Source of the DNA: Muribaculaceae bacterium
GTDB taxonomy: Bacteria > Bacteroidota > Bacteroidia > Bacteroidales > Muribaculaceae
NCBI GenBank assembly: GCA_011959405.1
Contig: BLLX01000017.1
Span: forward strand, 1-34,542
Direction of reading: 5' to 3'
DNA length: 34,542 nucleotides
Under the pieces are notes generated by a model that worked only from the letters and a program-made list of their open reading frames with translations, did not search any database and was not told the DNA's origin. Position 1 is the first letter of the stretch. Each line of letters begins with the position of its first letter. Shown here one piece after another: positions 1 to 9,454 of the stretch. A program made the translations under genes and the position numbers.

Positions 1-980
1 GAAGTTTCACGGGAATTGCCGGGAAACACACCGAACAGCCCTCCGTTGGCCTGAGCCATGTAGGAGCGCATTTCCTGAAGATTTTTCTGTGTGATGGGCT
101 GCCGATACTTTGGCACGGAGTCTCCGAGCCAGTTATTGATACGGTTTTTCCATGTGCCGTCGGTCATACGCGACGTCTGTCCCTCGCCTGCGGCGGCAGT
201 GTTGGCAATCGTGAACACATTGCCCTGAGGATCCACCAGCACAAGGTCTTCAGATTTTTTATCGTCGTCGGCCGACATGGCCATTTTAACTCCCATGCCT
301 GCCACACCAACCACGGCATAGACCCCGAGCACCATGAGAAACTTTTTCCACTCGATGGCGCCGATAAGCATCATGGACATGCTGATGACCATGAGCAGCA
401 GAGTGTTGGTGAGACCTTGTGTAAACAGCAGAGCACTCATGCCGATCACGACCGATGCCGCATAGATAATGCCCCGGTTACGCAGCCCGGGCGACTTTTT
501 CAGCTGAGTGCGGCTGAGTATCACAGCCAGAATCAGAACCGTGGTGAGCTTGATGAATTCAGCAGGCTGCAACGACATGAAACCCAACGACATGGCGCGC
601 CGGGCACCATTGACGTATTCGCCGAAAAACATCACATATATCATCGCAGCGGCACTTCCGAAGAACATAAGTCGAGAAATCGGGACAAACCAGCGGTAAT
701 GCATGCGCTGGAGCCCGACAATGATCAGAAATCCCACAAACAGCATCGACACATGGCGCAGAAGCGGCGCATACAGACCCTGCTTGGCAATCTCAAACGA
801 CGATGCGCTATAAAGCTCAATGATGGAAAGCACAACCAGCAATCCGTACACACCCCATATATGGGTGTCTGCCGGATTGACAGCCTGCGGTGTCTCCACA
901 GAAGGCGCGGAGGTCTTCGCGGAGTTTATTCGGACTGTTGTTGTAGCGGAGGTTGATCCTGACGGATTTCTAAAAGCCAT
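1..980 (-). CDS. ftsW: FtsW, septal peptidoglycan glycosyltransferase (SEDS family), 3' end outside the window
   Basis: SEDS-family polytopic membrane protein that polymerises lipid II at the division septum together with its partner transpeptidase FtsI. About 326 codons are visible from an ATG at 980; the C-terminal part lies beyond the left edge. Residues 1-45 are a Ser/Thr/Ala-rich cytoplasmic tail, followed by several hydrophobic helices. The SEDS signature GARRAMSLGFMSLQPAEF is present (GARR, QPxEF), and the large extracytoplasmic loop follows after a run of helices. It lies 30 bp after murD in a head-to-tail dcw operon, which separates FtsW from the paralogue RodA. murG, murC, ftsQ, ftsA and ftsZ would be expected beyond the edge (inference). 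Confidence 0.93.
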   Translation of the reverse strand, partial: MAFRNPSGSTSATTTVRINSAKTSAPSVETPQAVNPADTHIWGVYGLLVVLSIIELYSASSFEIAKQGLYAPLLRHVSMLFVGFLIIVGLQRMHYRWFVPISRLMFFGSAAAMIYVMFFGEYVNGARRAMSLGFMSLQPAEFIKLTTVLILAVILSRTQLKKSPGLRNRGIIYAASVVIGMSALLFTQGLTNTLLLMVISMSMMLIGAIEWKKFLMVLGVYAVVGVAGMGVKMAMSADDDKKSEDLVLVDPQGNVFTIANTAAAGEGQTSRMTDGTWKNRINNWLGDSVPKYRQPITQKNLQEMRSYMAQANGGLFGVFPGNSRET

Positions 981-1010
981 TTGAGGTACGGATTTCTGGG
1001 ATTATGCAGT

Positions 1011-2372
1011 TTATTCAAGACCAGCTACAGCCTGCTTGAACAGGTGGCCACGCTCTTCATAAGAATGAAACAGGTCAAAACTTGCGCAACAAGGACTAAG
1101 GAGCACCGTGTCGCCTTCAGATGCAAACGAGCGCGCGGCTGCCACGGCGTCGGCCAAAGTATTGGTGTCGGCAATAGCGGGCACTTCATTGCCGAAAAAT
1201 TCCATTATCTTCTCATTGTGCAATCCCATAGCCACAATAGCTTTCACCTTCGAACGCACCAGAGGAAGGATTTCAGAGTAGTCATTGCCTTTGTCCTTGC
1301 CCCCGAGAATCAGCACGGTGGAACGGCTCTGAGGCATACTCTCCAGAGCATACCAGCATGAGTTAACGTTAGTTGCCTTGGAATCATTGATCCAGCGCAC
1401 ACCGTCGACCGTAGCCACAAACTCCAACCGGTGCTCCACGCCTTCAAAATCGCTGAGCGCACGGCGTATGTCGCTGTTTTTCACATGCAATATCGATGCC
1501 GACAGACCTGCGGCCATGGCATTGAAAAGATTATGGAGTCCGTTCAGTGCAAGATCCGCCCGCGGCATGACCAACGGAGAATTCTCGGCTTTGATCACCA
1601 GCTCATTTTCTGCATCAACGTAGGCTTTGGTGTTTTCCTCACATGATTCGGCAAATGGCATAAGGCGCGCGTCGGTGGCCACACGCTCAAGCTGCCGCTC
1701 GATCACAGGATCGTCCTGCCAGAATATGAAGGAATCTGTAGGAGTCATGTTGCGTATGATGCGGAACTTCGCGTTGACATAGTTCTGCATGTCATAATCG
1801 TAACGGTCCAGATGGTCGGGCGTGATGTTGAGCATCACCGCTACGTTTGCTTTGAAGTCATACATGTTTTCAAGCTGAAAGCTGCTCAGCTCAACCACAT
1901 AGACATCGTGCGGCTCACGGGCCACCTGAAGAGCGAGACTCTTGCCCACATTGCCCGCCAGACCGGCGTCAATGCCTGATGAGCACAAAATATGGTGTAT
2001 GAGCATGGTGGTGGTGGTCTTGCCGTTAGATCCTGTTATGCACACCATCTTCGCATCGGTGTAGCGTCCGGCAAACTCGATCTCCGATATGACCGGAATA
2101 CCTTTTGCCGTCAGTTCGCGCACCAGCGGCGCCGTGGGAGGAATGCCGGGGCTTTTGATCACCTCCGTGGCATTCAGGATCAGTTCGGCAGTGTGGTGTC
2201 CGTGCTCAAAAGGTATGCCCTCGTCTGAAAGCACGCGGCTATAGTGCGGCGCGATCTCTCCGCTGTCACTGAGAAACACATCCCAGCCACGGTCTTTGCC
2301 GAGAATGGCGGCTCCGACTCCGGACTCGCCGCCACCGAGGATCACCAGGCGTTTTTTATGCTGTTGTTGCAT
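1011..2372 (-). CDS. murD: UDP-N-acetylmuramoylalanine--D-glutamate ligase MurD
   Basis: Cytoplasmic Mur ligase adding D-Glu to UDP-MurNAc-L-Ala with ATP. The 453 residues match the family length. An N-terminal Rossmann-like UDP-binding motif LGGGESGVGAA is at about 12-22, the ATP-binding P-loop GSNGKTT at 114-120, and the central and C-terminal ligase motifs HNLFNAMAA and WINDSKATNV are clear. The start is the first ATG, three bases after the mraY stop, so the two are almost certainly co-translated within the dcw operon. Nothing is unusual apart from the tight spacing. Confidence 0.97.
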   Translation of the reverse strand: MQQQHKKRLVILGGGESGVGAAILGKDRGWDVFLSDSGEIAPHYSRVLSDEGIPFEHGHHTAELILNATEVIKSPGIPPTAPLVRELTAKGIPVISEIEFAGRYTDAKMVCITGSNGKTTTTMLIHHILCSSGIDAGLAGNVGKSLALQVAREPHDVYVVELSSFQLENMYDFKANVAVMLNITPDHLDRYDYDMQNYVNAKFRIIRNMTPTDSFIFWQDDPVIERQLERVATDARLMPFAESCEENTKAYVDAENELVIKAENSPLVMPRADLALNGLHNLFNAMAAGLSASILHVKNSDIRRALSDFEGVEHRLEFVATVDGVRWINDSKATNVNSCWYALESMPQSRSTVLILGGKDKGNDYSEILPLVRSKVKAIVAMGLHNEKIMEFFGNEVPAIADTNTLADAVAAARSFASEGDTVLLSPCCASFDLFHSYEERGHLFKQAVAGLE

Positions 2373-2375
2373 GAT

Positions 2376-3644
2376 TTATCGGATTTTAAGCGTTACAAAT
2401 GTAAGAGCCGCAAGAATGATGGTGATAATCCAGAAGCGTATGGTTATTTTGGCTTCATGGATTCCTGCGGCGGGAGTATTATAGACCACAGCGGCTCCGG
2501 GCACGGCATCTTTCTGGAAGTGATGGTGCAACGGCGCCATCTTGAACACACGGCGCCCCTCGCCATACTTGCGACGTGTGTATTTGAAATACGTTGTCTG
2601 AATAATCACAGAAAGGTCCTCCACGAAAAACACAGCGCACAGCAAGGGTATAAGCAGCTCCTTGTGGATGAGTATGGCAAACACAGCGATGATCCCTCCG
2701 AGTGTCAGCGAACCCGTGTCGCCCATAAACACCTGTGCGGGAAAAGCATTATACCACAGGAAACCGATGAGTGCACCGATAAACGCGGCCATATACACCA
2801 CCAGCTCCTCGGATCCCGGAATATACATTATATTGAGATACGTGGAGTAGATCACATTACTGCCAAGATATGCCATGGCCAGCAGAGCCACGCCTATTAT
2901 GGCACTCACCCCGGTGGCCAGACCGTCAATGCCGTCGGTCAGATTGGCACCGTTGGAGGTGGCGGCCACAGCCAGTATCACCACCACGACAAACACTATC
3001 CATCCGCCTTCGGCCGCATGGCTTCCCATCCACGATGTCAGGCTCGCATAGTCGAAGTCATTGTTTTTCACAAACGGGATGGTGGTGCGGGTGGATTTGA
3101 CATCACGCCCATCGCTGACCACTTCCACCACCTCGGCATTGGCTGAACCGTACTCATAGGTGGTGTTCTCGCGTATGGTGATGGAAGGGCTGCACATCAT
3201 GGTGATGCCCACTATCAGACCGAGACCCACCTGGCCCACGATCTTGAACTTACCGCTCATGCCGTCTTTATTGTGGCGCCTGATTTTCAAATAATCGTCG
3301 GCAAAACCCAGCGTACCGAGCCACACCGTGGCCACAACCATAAGCACCATGTAGACATTGCCGAGATTTCCAAGGAGCAGACACGGGAGCAGGATGGAAA
3401 TGATAATGATGATTCCCCCCATCGTGGGTGTGCCCTGCTTTTTTGTCTGACCCTCCAGCCCGAGATTGCGCACAATCTCGCCCATCTGCATGAGCTGCAG
3501 ACGATTGATTATACGCCGGCCGATTATCGTGGCGCATAGTAGCGCGATGATAAACGCCGCGGTGGAACGTACGGTGACATAACCCGAGAGACGGGCGAAA
3601 GTCTCTCCGCAAAGTCCCAACTGTGCAAAAAGATAGTGCAACAT
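2376..3644 (-). CDS. mraY: Phospho-N-acetylmuramoyl-pentapeptide transferase MraY
   Basis: Integral membrane enzyme that transfers phospho-MurNAc-pentapeptide to undecaprenyl phosphate, giving lipid I. Conserved family motifs are visible: GTPTMGG near residue 71, the Mg-binding Asp pair at about 116-117, NLTDGIDG at 234-241, FMGDTGSL at 306-313 and LHHH at 372-375. At 422 residues it is longer than the roughly 360 of proteobacterial MraY. The extra length is mainly a hydrophilic insertion around residues 152-205, which I believe is common in Bacteroidota MraY. Its ATG shares one base with the murE stop (TGATG), a typical coupling arrangement. Confidence 0.97.
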   Translation of the reverse strand: MLHYLFAQLGLCGETFARLSGYVTVRSTAAFIIALLCATIIGRRIINRLQLMQMGEIVRNLGLEGQTKKQGTPTMGGIIIIISILLPCLLLGNLGNVYMVLMVVATVWLGTLGFADDYLKIRRHNKDGMSGKFKIVGQVGLGLIVGITMMCSPSITIRENTTYEYGSANAEVVEVVSDGRDVKSTRTTIPFVKNNDFDYASLTSWMGSHAAEGGWIVFVVVVILAVAATSNGANLTDGIDGLATGVSAIIGVALLAMAYLGSNVIYSTYLNIMYIPGSEELVVYMAAFIGALIGFLWYNAFPAQVFMGDTGSLTLGGIIAVFAILIHKELLIPLLCAVFFVEDLSVIIQTTYFKYTRRKYGEGRRVFKMAPLHHHFQKDAVPGAAVVYNTPAAGIHEAKITIRFWIITIILAALTFVTLKIR

Positions 3645-5110
3645 CAGTCGGCGGCGGCAGATAATTTAGAGAATATATCCCGCACCACTTCACGATCGTC
3701 GAAATGATGCTTGACACCTTGTATTTCCTGATAATCCTCATGGCCCTTGCCGGCAATGAGAATCACATCGCCAGGACAGGCCATGTCCACAGCCGCCGCA
3801 ATCGCTTCCCTGCGGTCTTCGATCACAGCAGTGCGTTGACGCGACTCGTCGGTCAGTCCGGTCTCCATGTCGGCAAGAATAGCCCTCGGCTGCTCAAAAC
3901 GCGGATTGTCAGATGTGAGGATAAGCAAGTCGCTGAGTCTGGCGGCTTCAGCAGCCATTATTGGCCGCTTGCCGCTATCGCGGTTTCCGCCGGCACCCAC
4001 CACCGTGATAACACGCCGGGGGTTGACTTCGCGTATGGCCTGCAACACATTGACCACTGCATCGGGCGTATGTGCATAGTCCACTATCGCCGTCACTCCG
4101 TTTGGTGAATGAATGGCCTGAAAACGTCCGGACACGGGCACCAGACGGCTCATCTGCCGCAACACCTCGGTCTCATCCCATCCGAGCATAATGCACGCTC
4201 CGTAGACGGCTGTAAGGTTATACGCGTTGAAACGTCCGGTAAACATGGTCTCCACCTCACGGCCGTTAAGGCTCAGCAACGTCCCGTCAATGCGGCTTTC
4301 AAGTATCTTGCCCCTGAAATCGGCCATAGAGCGCAAGGAGTATGTGCGGCGCGCAGCAGCACAGTTCTGCAGCATGACCAGCCCGACCTTGTCGTCGGCA
4401 TTGGTCAGGGCGAAAGCCGAAGCAGGCAGGCCGTCAAAAAACGATTTCTTGGCTTCGAGATAAGCCTGGACCGTCTTGTGATAGTCCAGATGATCTCGCG
4501 TGAGGTTGGTGAAGATGCCGCCGGCAAAGTGCAGCCCCGCTATGCGGTGCTGATGGGCGGCATGAGAGCTGACCTCCATGGCAGCGTATGTGCACCCTTC
4601 GGCCACCATGCGCGCCAGCAGTTCGTTGATGCTCACAGCGTCGGGAGTAGTCTGGGCGGTCGGCACCGGAGTAGTCTCTATATAGTTGCACACAGTGGAG
4701 AGCAGGCCGGCCTTATGGCCGAGCAACCGTGCCATTTCATATACAAGAGTGGCCGTGGTGGTCTTGCCGTTCGTGCCAGTCACACCCACCAATTTTAGTT
4801 TGCGCGAAGGATGATCATACCATTCCGAAGCTATCTCGCCAAGCGCCACGGATGAATCGGGCACTATGACATAGGAGATATGTGGCAGCACCTTTTCAGG
4901 CAGAGCTTCGCATACCACTGCCGCGACACCCGAATGTTCAAGCAGAGGAATAAAGGTGTGACCGTCGACCGAAGTGCCGCGGATCGCCACAAAGAGAGAA
5001 CCCGTGGAAACCTTTCGCGAGTCGAAAGTAATTGCTGATATTTCAGGATTCTTGGGGCCTATGACCTGAGTCACACGGCAACCGCGAAGAAGTTCAAGCA
5101 AATGCTTCAT
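3644..5110 (-). CDS. murE: UDP-MurNAc-tripeptide synthetase MurE
   Basis: Mur ligase adding the third amino acid of the stem peptide. It has 488 residues, with the P-loop GTNGKTT at 112-118, a carbamylated-Lys region EAKKSFF at 219-225, and the substrate-selecting motif DNPR at 401-404. DNPR is the form associated with meso-diaminopimelate rather than lysine, so the wall is probably A1gamma type (established family knowledge applied here). It begins 36 bp after the ftsI stop and overlaps mraY by one base. Confidence 0.97.
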   Translation of the reverse strand: MKHLLELLRGCRVTQVIGPKNPEISAITFDSRKVSTGSLFVAIRGTSVDGHTFIPLLEHSGVAAVVCEALPEKVLPHISYVIVPDSSVALGEIASEWYDHPSRKLKLVGVTGTNGKTTTATLVYEMARLLGHKAGLLSTVCNYIETTPVPTAQTTPDAVSINELLARMVAEGCTYAAMEVSSHAAHQHRIAGLHFAGGIFTNLTRDHLDYHKTVQAYLEAKKSFFDGLPASAFALTNADDKVGLVMLQNCAAARRTYSLRSMADFRGKILESRIDGTLLSLNGREVETMFTGRFNAYNLTAVYGACIMLGWDETEVLRQMSRLVPVSGRFQAIHSPNGVTAIVDYAHTPDAVVNVLQAIREVNPRRVITVVGAGGNRDSGKRPIMAAEAARLSDLLILTSDNPRFEQPRAILADMETGLTDESRQRTAVIEDRREAIAAAVDMACPGDVILIAGKGHEDYQEIQGVKHHFDDREVVRDIFSKLSAAAD

Positions 5111-5146
5111 ATAATATAATGGAGTTTATAGGTTCTTATTTTGATT

Positions 5147-7243
5147 TTATTCCGAAAGAGTGAGAGTGACCGTGGCTCCGTGAGTAAGCGGAGTCGCTGG
5201 TGCAGGCTGCTGCATGCGCACATATCCTGTGCCGGTAAACGTAACGTTGTAGTTTTCATTTTCCAGCCGCGCCACGGCGTCGCGCAACCCCATGCCGCGC
5301 ACATCGGGAACCGATCCTGCGGCAGTGGATACCGGAGTACGCATCACCTGGCCGCCGATGCCGAAATGCTCGTTCAGCAGAGCTAGAGCGCCTGGCGTAC
5401 AAGTATTGAACATTGTAGGCCGCGAAGGGTTCTCAGGTGCGTTCTCCCGAAAATCGCTGTTATTGTCAAGAAGACCGCGGGAAAACATATCGAGAGCCAC
5501 GTTTTTCAGCACCACACCAGATGTGGATGCTGCGCCAAGGGCGTTTTCACGTGGATGATAGGTCAGCACCACGCAACTGTATTTTGGAGCATCGGCCGGG
5601 AAAAAGCCGCAGAATGCCAGACGCTTGAGGGACTTGTCGTACTTACGGGTAAGAGGATCCACACTATAGCATGTGCCGGTCTTTCCGGCCAATGCCACAT
5701 AAGGATTTTTCAGCGATCTGGCCGTACCCCTCGCACCATGCACCACACGCGCCAGCATCGACTGCATTATTTTGGCCGTTGACTCCGAACACACTCTGTC
5801 GCGTATATAGCTCACCGGAACGATCGAGTCGGTATCGCCGAGTCTCAGAGCCTTGACAAGACGGGGTCTCACATATCGGCCGCCATTGGCTATAGCGTTA
5901 TATATACTGAGGGTGTGGAGCGGAGGAATTTCAGTAGCATAGCCATAGGTCTGGCGCGAAAGAGTCACAAGTCCTCCTTTATTGATAGGCACCACCGGAT
6001 AATAGGCCGCACGCTCCTCTCCTATTCCTGATCCGAGACGGTCGAGAAAGCCGAGACGGGCCACCCGGTCATGCCATGCCTGCGGATCCCGGTAATGCGG
6101 AGTGATGATCTTGGCCATGCCTATGTTTGACGACTCCTCAAGCACTCCGGCCACGGAAAGCTGGGCATTGAAGTGAGAGTCGGTGATGGGGCTACCCTGA
6201 CCGTAGGCCCGATATGACCGGCCGATAGGAATGATCTGCGCCGTGTCCCTGACAAGGCCGTCTTCCACAGCTATCATCATGCTGAGTGTCTTGACCACCG
6301 ATCCGGGTTCAAAACGCTGCACTGCCCGGTTCATCGCTTCGACATACTCACCGGAGCCAGACCCGAGAGGATATTCCTCCAGATTCGATATGGCCTTGAT
6401 CTCGCCGGTAGCCACTTCCATGAGCACTGCTGTGCCCCACTCGGCGCGACAGAATTTCATACGGTCCAGAAGCGCGTTTTCAAGGATATCCTGCATCTGC
6501 ACGTCGATTGTAGACACCACATCATAGCCGCGCTGTGCGGGAATGTCGATCCAGTCTCCTATGCCACGTGTGAAATTCACTTTCTTCGACAGACCGGGAT
6601 GACCGAACAGCAGCGAGTCGAGAGCATATTCCAGCCCCGACATGCCATGTGTCTCGCCATTCTCTCTTTCTGACACGACACCGATGCTTAGTTTGGCCAT
6701 ATCGCCATAAGGATTTCTGCGGCGCATCACCTTCTCACGTGTCAGCCCGCAGGCCGCGATCTTCGACCAGTGAAAGAATGGGAATTGTGTGCGTATCAGC
6801 TGATAATCGGCGTATGTGATATTCTTGATGAGTCGCCAGCCACGCGGCTTCTTGCCGCGGCGCAAAGGCGCACGGAGCGAATCCTGCCACGCCTTGACAC
6901 CTCCGGCTATGGGAAAATGACGGTCGAAAGCGTCAGCAAGAGAATCAAGCGCATCGGCATAACGCTGCCACTTGAAGGCCTCGGAGCCAAAGTCGATGCG
7001 CAGCGTGTAGTATTGCAGTGTGGTGGCCAGCACAGTACCGTCGGACGCCAGTATGTCGCCGCGTTCAGGAGGGATCACACGGCTGGATCGTGACAGTTCT
7101 ATGTGGGCGCGCTCATTCCATTTGTTGGCATGCAGCACCGTGTTCTTAAAAGTGCAATATGCTATATAGCCGGCGGCAAGAAGGATGCCGGCGGTTATGA
7201 TGAGGTAGCGCGCGAGTATGCTGGCATGTTTGCTGCGTTTCAT
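5147..7243 (-). CDS. ftsI: Septal peptidoglycan transpeptidase FtsI (class B PBP) with C-terminal PASTA domain
   Basis: Division-specific class B penicillin-binding protein acting in the periplasm with FtsW. Of its 698 residues, one N-terminal membrane helix spans about 10-30 and a dimerisation/pedestal region follows to about 240. The transpeptidase domain has the catalytic SVVK at 315-318, SSN at 371-373 and KTG at 521-523. A single PASTA-like domain covers about 643-698 (VPDVRGMGLRDAV start). The C-terminal PASTA unit is usual in Bacteroidota FtsI but absent from the enterobacterial protein. The ATG overlaps the stop of the FtsL-like gene by one base (TGATG), so translation is probably coupled. 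Confidence 0.96.
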   Translation of the reverse strand: MKRSKHASILARYLIITAGILLAAGYIAYCTFKNTVLHANKWNERAHIELSRSSRVIPPERGDILASDGTVLATTLQYYTLRIDFGSEAFKWQRYADALDSLADAFDRHFPIAGGVKAWQDSLRAPLRRGKKPRGWRLIKNITYADYQLIRTQFPFFHWSKIAACGLTREKVMRRRNPYGDMAKLSIGVVSERENGETHGMSGLEYALDSLLFGHPGLSKKVNFTRGIGDWIDIPAQRGYDVVSTIDVQMQDILENALLDRMKFCRAEWGTAVLMEVATGEIKAISNLEEYPLGSGSGEYVEAMNRAVQRFEPGSVVKTLSMMIAVEDGLVRDTAQIIPIGRSYRAYGQGSPITDSHFNAQLSVAGVLEESSNIGMAKIITPHYRDPQAWHDRVARLGFLDRLGSGIGEERAAYYPVVPINKGGLVTLSRQTYGYATEIPPLHTLSIYNAIANGGRYVRPRLVKALRLGDTDSIVPVSYIRDRVCSESTAKIMQSMLARVVHGARGTARSLKNPYVALAGKTGTCYSVDPLTRKYDKSLKRLAFCGFFPADAPKYSCVVLTYHPRENALGAASTSGVVLKNVALDMFSRGLLDNNSDFRENAPENPSRPTMFNTCTPGALALLNEHFGIGGQVMRTPVSTAAGSVPDVRGMGLRDAVARLENENYNVTFTGTGYVRMQQPAPATPLTHGATVTLTLSE

Positions 7244-7584
7244 CAGTCACGTTCCTCCCCTGACGATTTAAGACGATACGGCGGTTGGCGCTGCACGGCA
7301 AGGTCCACACCGAGAGAGTCCAGCCGCTGCTTCATGGCACTTTCGCGGATACGGCTCATATAGGCGCCGCGCACACGCAGACTCTCCGTCTGCACCACCT
7401 GCAGCCGTTCGGTCAGACGACGTATCTGTTCCATTTCACGCTGGCAGGAATAGCGGTTTGTTATATACACAAGCACCATAGCCATCAGCACCAGTATCTG
7501 GAGCCAATAGCGGGTAAACAAAGAGCCGGAAAGAATCTGGCCCCTGAGAGTACGTCCGATGAATGTGCCTTTTTTCTCTGCCAT
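7243..7584 (-). CDS. ftsL: FtsL-like division protein, single-pass membrane protein
   Basis: Small bitopic protein of 113 residues. It has a basic N-terminal cytoplasmic segment, one membrane helix at about 25-43 (YWLQILVLMAMVLVYI), then a heptad-like coiled-coil stretch at about 48-75 rich in Glu, Arg and Leu, and an ending QPPYRLKSSGEERD. Position between rsmH and ftsI, size and topology fit FtsL, which joins DivIC/FtsB and FtsQ and activates FtsWI. Sequence conservation in this family is weak, so the name rests mostly on context and topology. It lies 14 bp after rsmH. Confidence 0.85.
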   Translation of the reverse strand: MAEKKGTFIGRTLRGQILSGSLFTRYWLQILVLMAMVLVYITNRYSCQREMEQIRRLTERLQVVQTESLRVRGAYMSRIRESAMKQRLDSLGVDLAVQRQPPYRLKSSGEERD

Positions 7585-7598
7585 GCCGTAAATAAAGA

Positions 7599-8510
7599 CT
7601 AAAGTTTTTCTGCCACACGGAGCTTCGCGCTACGTGAGCGAGGATTGCGTGCCACTTCTTCCTCCGATGCCACCACAGGCTTCGAGGTAAGCAACTTCAG
7701 CGGAGAGAGGTTGCGGCCGTAGAAATCCTTCTGTTCCCGACCTTCCAGATTGCCTGTACGCATGAAATTCTTGACAAGCCTGTCCTCAAGCGAATGATAT
7801 GTGATCACAGCCAGCCGTCCTCCAGGCTTCAAGGACTCGAGAGACTGAACAAGAAACTGCTTGAGTGCATGAATCTCGTCATTCACCACGATGCGCAATG
7901 CCTGAAACAGCTGTGCCAGCTCCTTTTTTTCGTTTTTAGGGCTGATGAACGGGCGTACCGTCTGGAGCAGGCGCTCCACGGTGTCAACCGGAGCCGACAC
8001 ACGCTCTCTGACAATAGCCGCAGCAATGCGCCGGCTCTGGCGCAACTCTCCGTACAGGCTGAGTATTTCCGCAAGGCGGTCTTCAGGCAACGATTCGAGC
8101 AACTGCGCTGCCGACATGCGCGCCCTGCGGTTCATGCGCATGTCCAGAGCACCACTGAAACGGAAAGAGAAGCCGCGTTCCGGATCATCGAAATGATGAA
8201 ACGACACGCCAAGGTCGGCAAGAATGCCATCAACGGCATCCACGCCGTAGAAGCGCAGATACTGGCGTATGAACCGGAAGTTGCCATGAATCAGAGTGAA
8301 CCGGTCATCATCCCAGCCGTTGGCCAGCGCCTCTTCATCCTGATCGAACGAATACAGGCGGCCTTCGTATCCGAGATAGCCGAATATGGCACGCGAATGA
8401 CCGCCGCCGCCAAAAGTGGCGTCGGCATATTTGCCATCCGGGCGCAGCCGAAGGGCGTCAAGCACTTCGGGTAGAAGGGCCGGAGTATGATAAACCTGAG
8501 TGTCTGACAT
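7599..8510 (-). CDS. rsmH: 16S rRNA (cytosine(1402)-N4)-methyltransferase RsmH
   Basis: SAM-dependent methyltransferase (formerly MraW) modifying C1402 in the ribosomal P site. It has 303 residues. The N-terminal HTPALLPEVLDAL, the SAM-binding loop DATFGGGGHS at about 30-39, the acidic FDQDEEAL segment and the later ILADLGVSFHHFDDPERGF block are all characteristic. It is the first gene of this dcw cluster. In most bacteria mraZ directly precedes it, but here the upstream 176 bp are non-coding and the next gene is an AlkD-like glycosylase. A Bacteroidota-type -7 box sits 23-30 bp upstream of the ATG. Confidence 0.97.
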   Translation of the reverse strand: MSDTQVYHTPALLPEVLDALRLRPDGKYADATFGGGGHSRAIFGYLGYEGRLYSFDQDEEALANGWDDDRFTLIHGNFRFIRQYLRFYGVDAVDGILADLGVSFHHFDDPERGFSFRFSGALDMRMNRRARMSAAQLLESLPEDRLAEILSLYGELRQSRRIAAAIVRERVSAPVDTVERLLQTVRPFISPKNEKKELAQLFQALRIVVNDEIHALKQFLVQSLESLKPGGRLAVITYHSLEDRLVKNFMRTGNLEGREQKDFYGRNLSPLKLLTSKPVVASEEEVARNPRSRSAKLRVAEKL

Positions 8511-8532
8511 GTGTTATGTGCTTTTTGACCCT

Positions 8533-8565
8533 CAAAATTACAAGTTTTTCCGCAAAAATTTACAA
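8533..8565 (-). promoter_or_regulatory. Candidate promoter of the dcw cluster (rsmH)
   Basis: On the minus strand an exact Bacteroidota -7 box TAATTTTG (TAnnTTTG) occupies 8540-8533, with a TTG triplet at 8565-8563, 22 bp upstream, as a plausible -33 element. Transcription would start near 8526, giving a leader of about 16 nt. The surrounding 8511-8686 stretch is A/T-rich and holds no other feature that I can see. Confidence 0.45.
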
Positions 8566-8686
8566 TCTGAAACCAAAAAAATCCCAAAAACTTATATACA
8601 CCCTCTAAACACCTCATTCTCCCCAACTTCTATCTGTTTACGTTTGCAAATCACATAACCGGAAAAGGACCCGCAAACCGGCATTT

Positions 8687-9454
8687 TCAAGTGTCCCGCG
8701 AAGCCCTGCGAAGCCTGCGGTAATGTTGCCGCAATTCCGGATCCAGACGCTCCACCGCATAGCTTAAAGTGACAGATGAACACTCCGGCACATGCGCATC
8801 GAGAAACCCTATAAGTTCACTCTGGTCACGCTTGCCGATCTCACGCAACATCCAGCCCACTGCCTTTCTCATAAGGTCATGACTATGCGGGAGCATACGT
8901 CGGCACACCGCCAGCGGCAGACCGAACTGCGCTCGCCTTATTGACGGCAGCATCGACACCACAGCAATCCTCTGCAGCCACAGATTGCCCGAATCAATCA
9001 GGCGATCTATCGCATCCAAAAAACGGCCCGCAACTATCTCCTCACCAAGAATGTACGGTGCACTGAGATCTACAAGGTCCCAATTGTCGGCACGATGTCC
9101 GCGCGACAGATAAAAATCAGCTATATCCATCCGCCCGGCATCAGATCCGGCCTTGCGGTATCGCCTGACCAGAGCCAGAAAAGCCGCCAGCCTGAACTCA
9201 TGAATCTTTTCATCGAGCATACCGTCTATTACCTCCAGAGACACGTTGCTGTAGTCCTGTGATATCCTGCGGTTATCCGGCACATAAAGCCCTATGAATA
9301 CATCACCCTCGCCATATTCGCCGGGACCCGTCTTAAAGAAACGCGACAGAACGCTTATTCTCTCCGGCATGGCAGCGGCCATCAGGCGCGAGCGCCATTC
9401 CTGAGCGACGACACCCGTATTAACCGTTTCTTTTTGTATATCAATCCGTTTCAT
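8687..9454 (-). CDS. DNA alkylation repair protein, AlkD family (HEAT-like repeats)
   Basis: Resembles AlkD, a HEAT-repeat DNA glycosylase that removes bulky or cationic alkylated bases without base flipping. With the start chosen here it has 255 residues. Family blocks seen are VPDNRRISQDY near 58, HEFRLAAFLALVRRY near 85, NWDLVD at 124-129 (the Asp corresponds to the catalytic-site Asp of AlkD) and DLMRKAVGWMLREIGKRD further on. I prefer the ATG at 9454 because GGAAAG precedes it; an ATG at 9484 would add ten residues and deepen the overlap with the tatD-like gene. Last gene of the lolD-to-alkD run; role in alkylation repair is inferred from the family. Confidence 0.82.
   Translation of the reverse strand: MKRIDIQKETVNTGVVAQEWRSRLMAAAMPERISVLSRFFKTGPGEYGEGDVFIGLYVPDNRRISQDYSNVSLEVIDGMLDEKIHEFRLAAFLALVRRYRKAGSDAGRMDIADFYLSRGHRADNWDLVDLSAPYILGEEIVAGRFLDAIDRLIDSGNLWLQRIAVVSMLPSIRRAQFGLPLAVCRRMLPHSHDLMRKAVGWMLREIGKRDQSELIGFLDAHVPECSSVTLSYAVERLDPELRQHYRRLRRASRDT

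Noticed and set aside
417-956. Open frame on the plus strand opposite ftsW
   Set aside because: The minus strand here encodes a clear SEDS protein; the plus frame has no family features and is a shadow frame.
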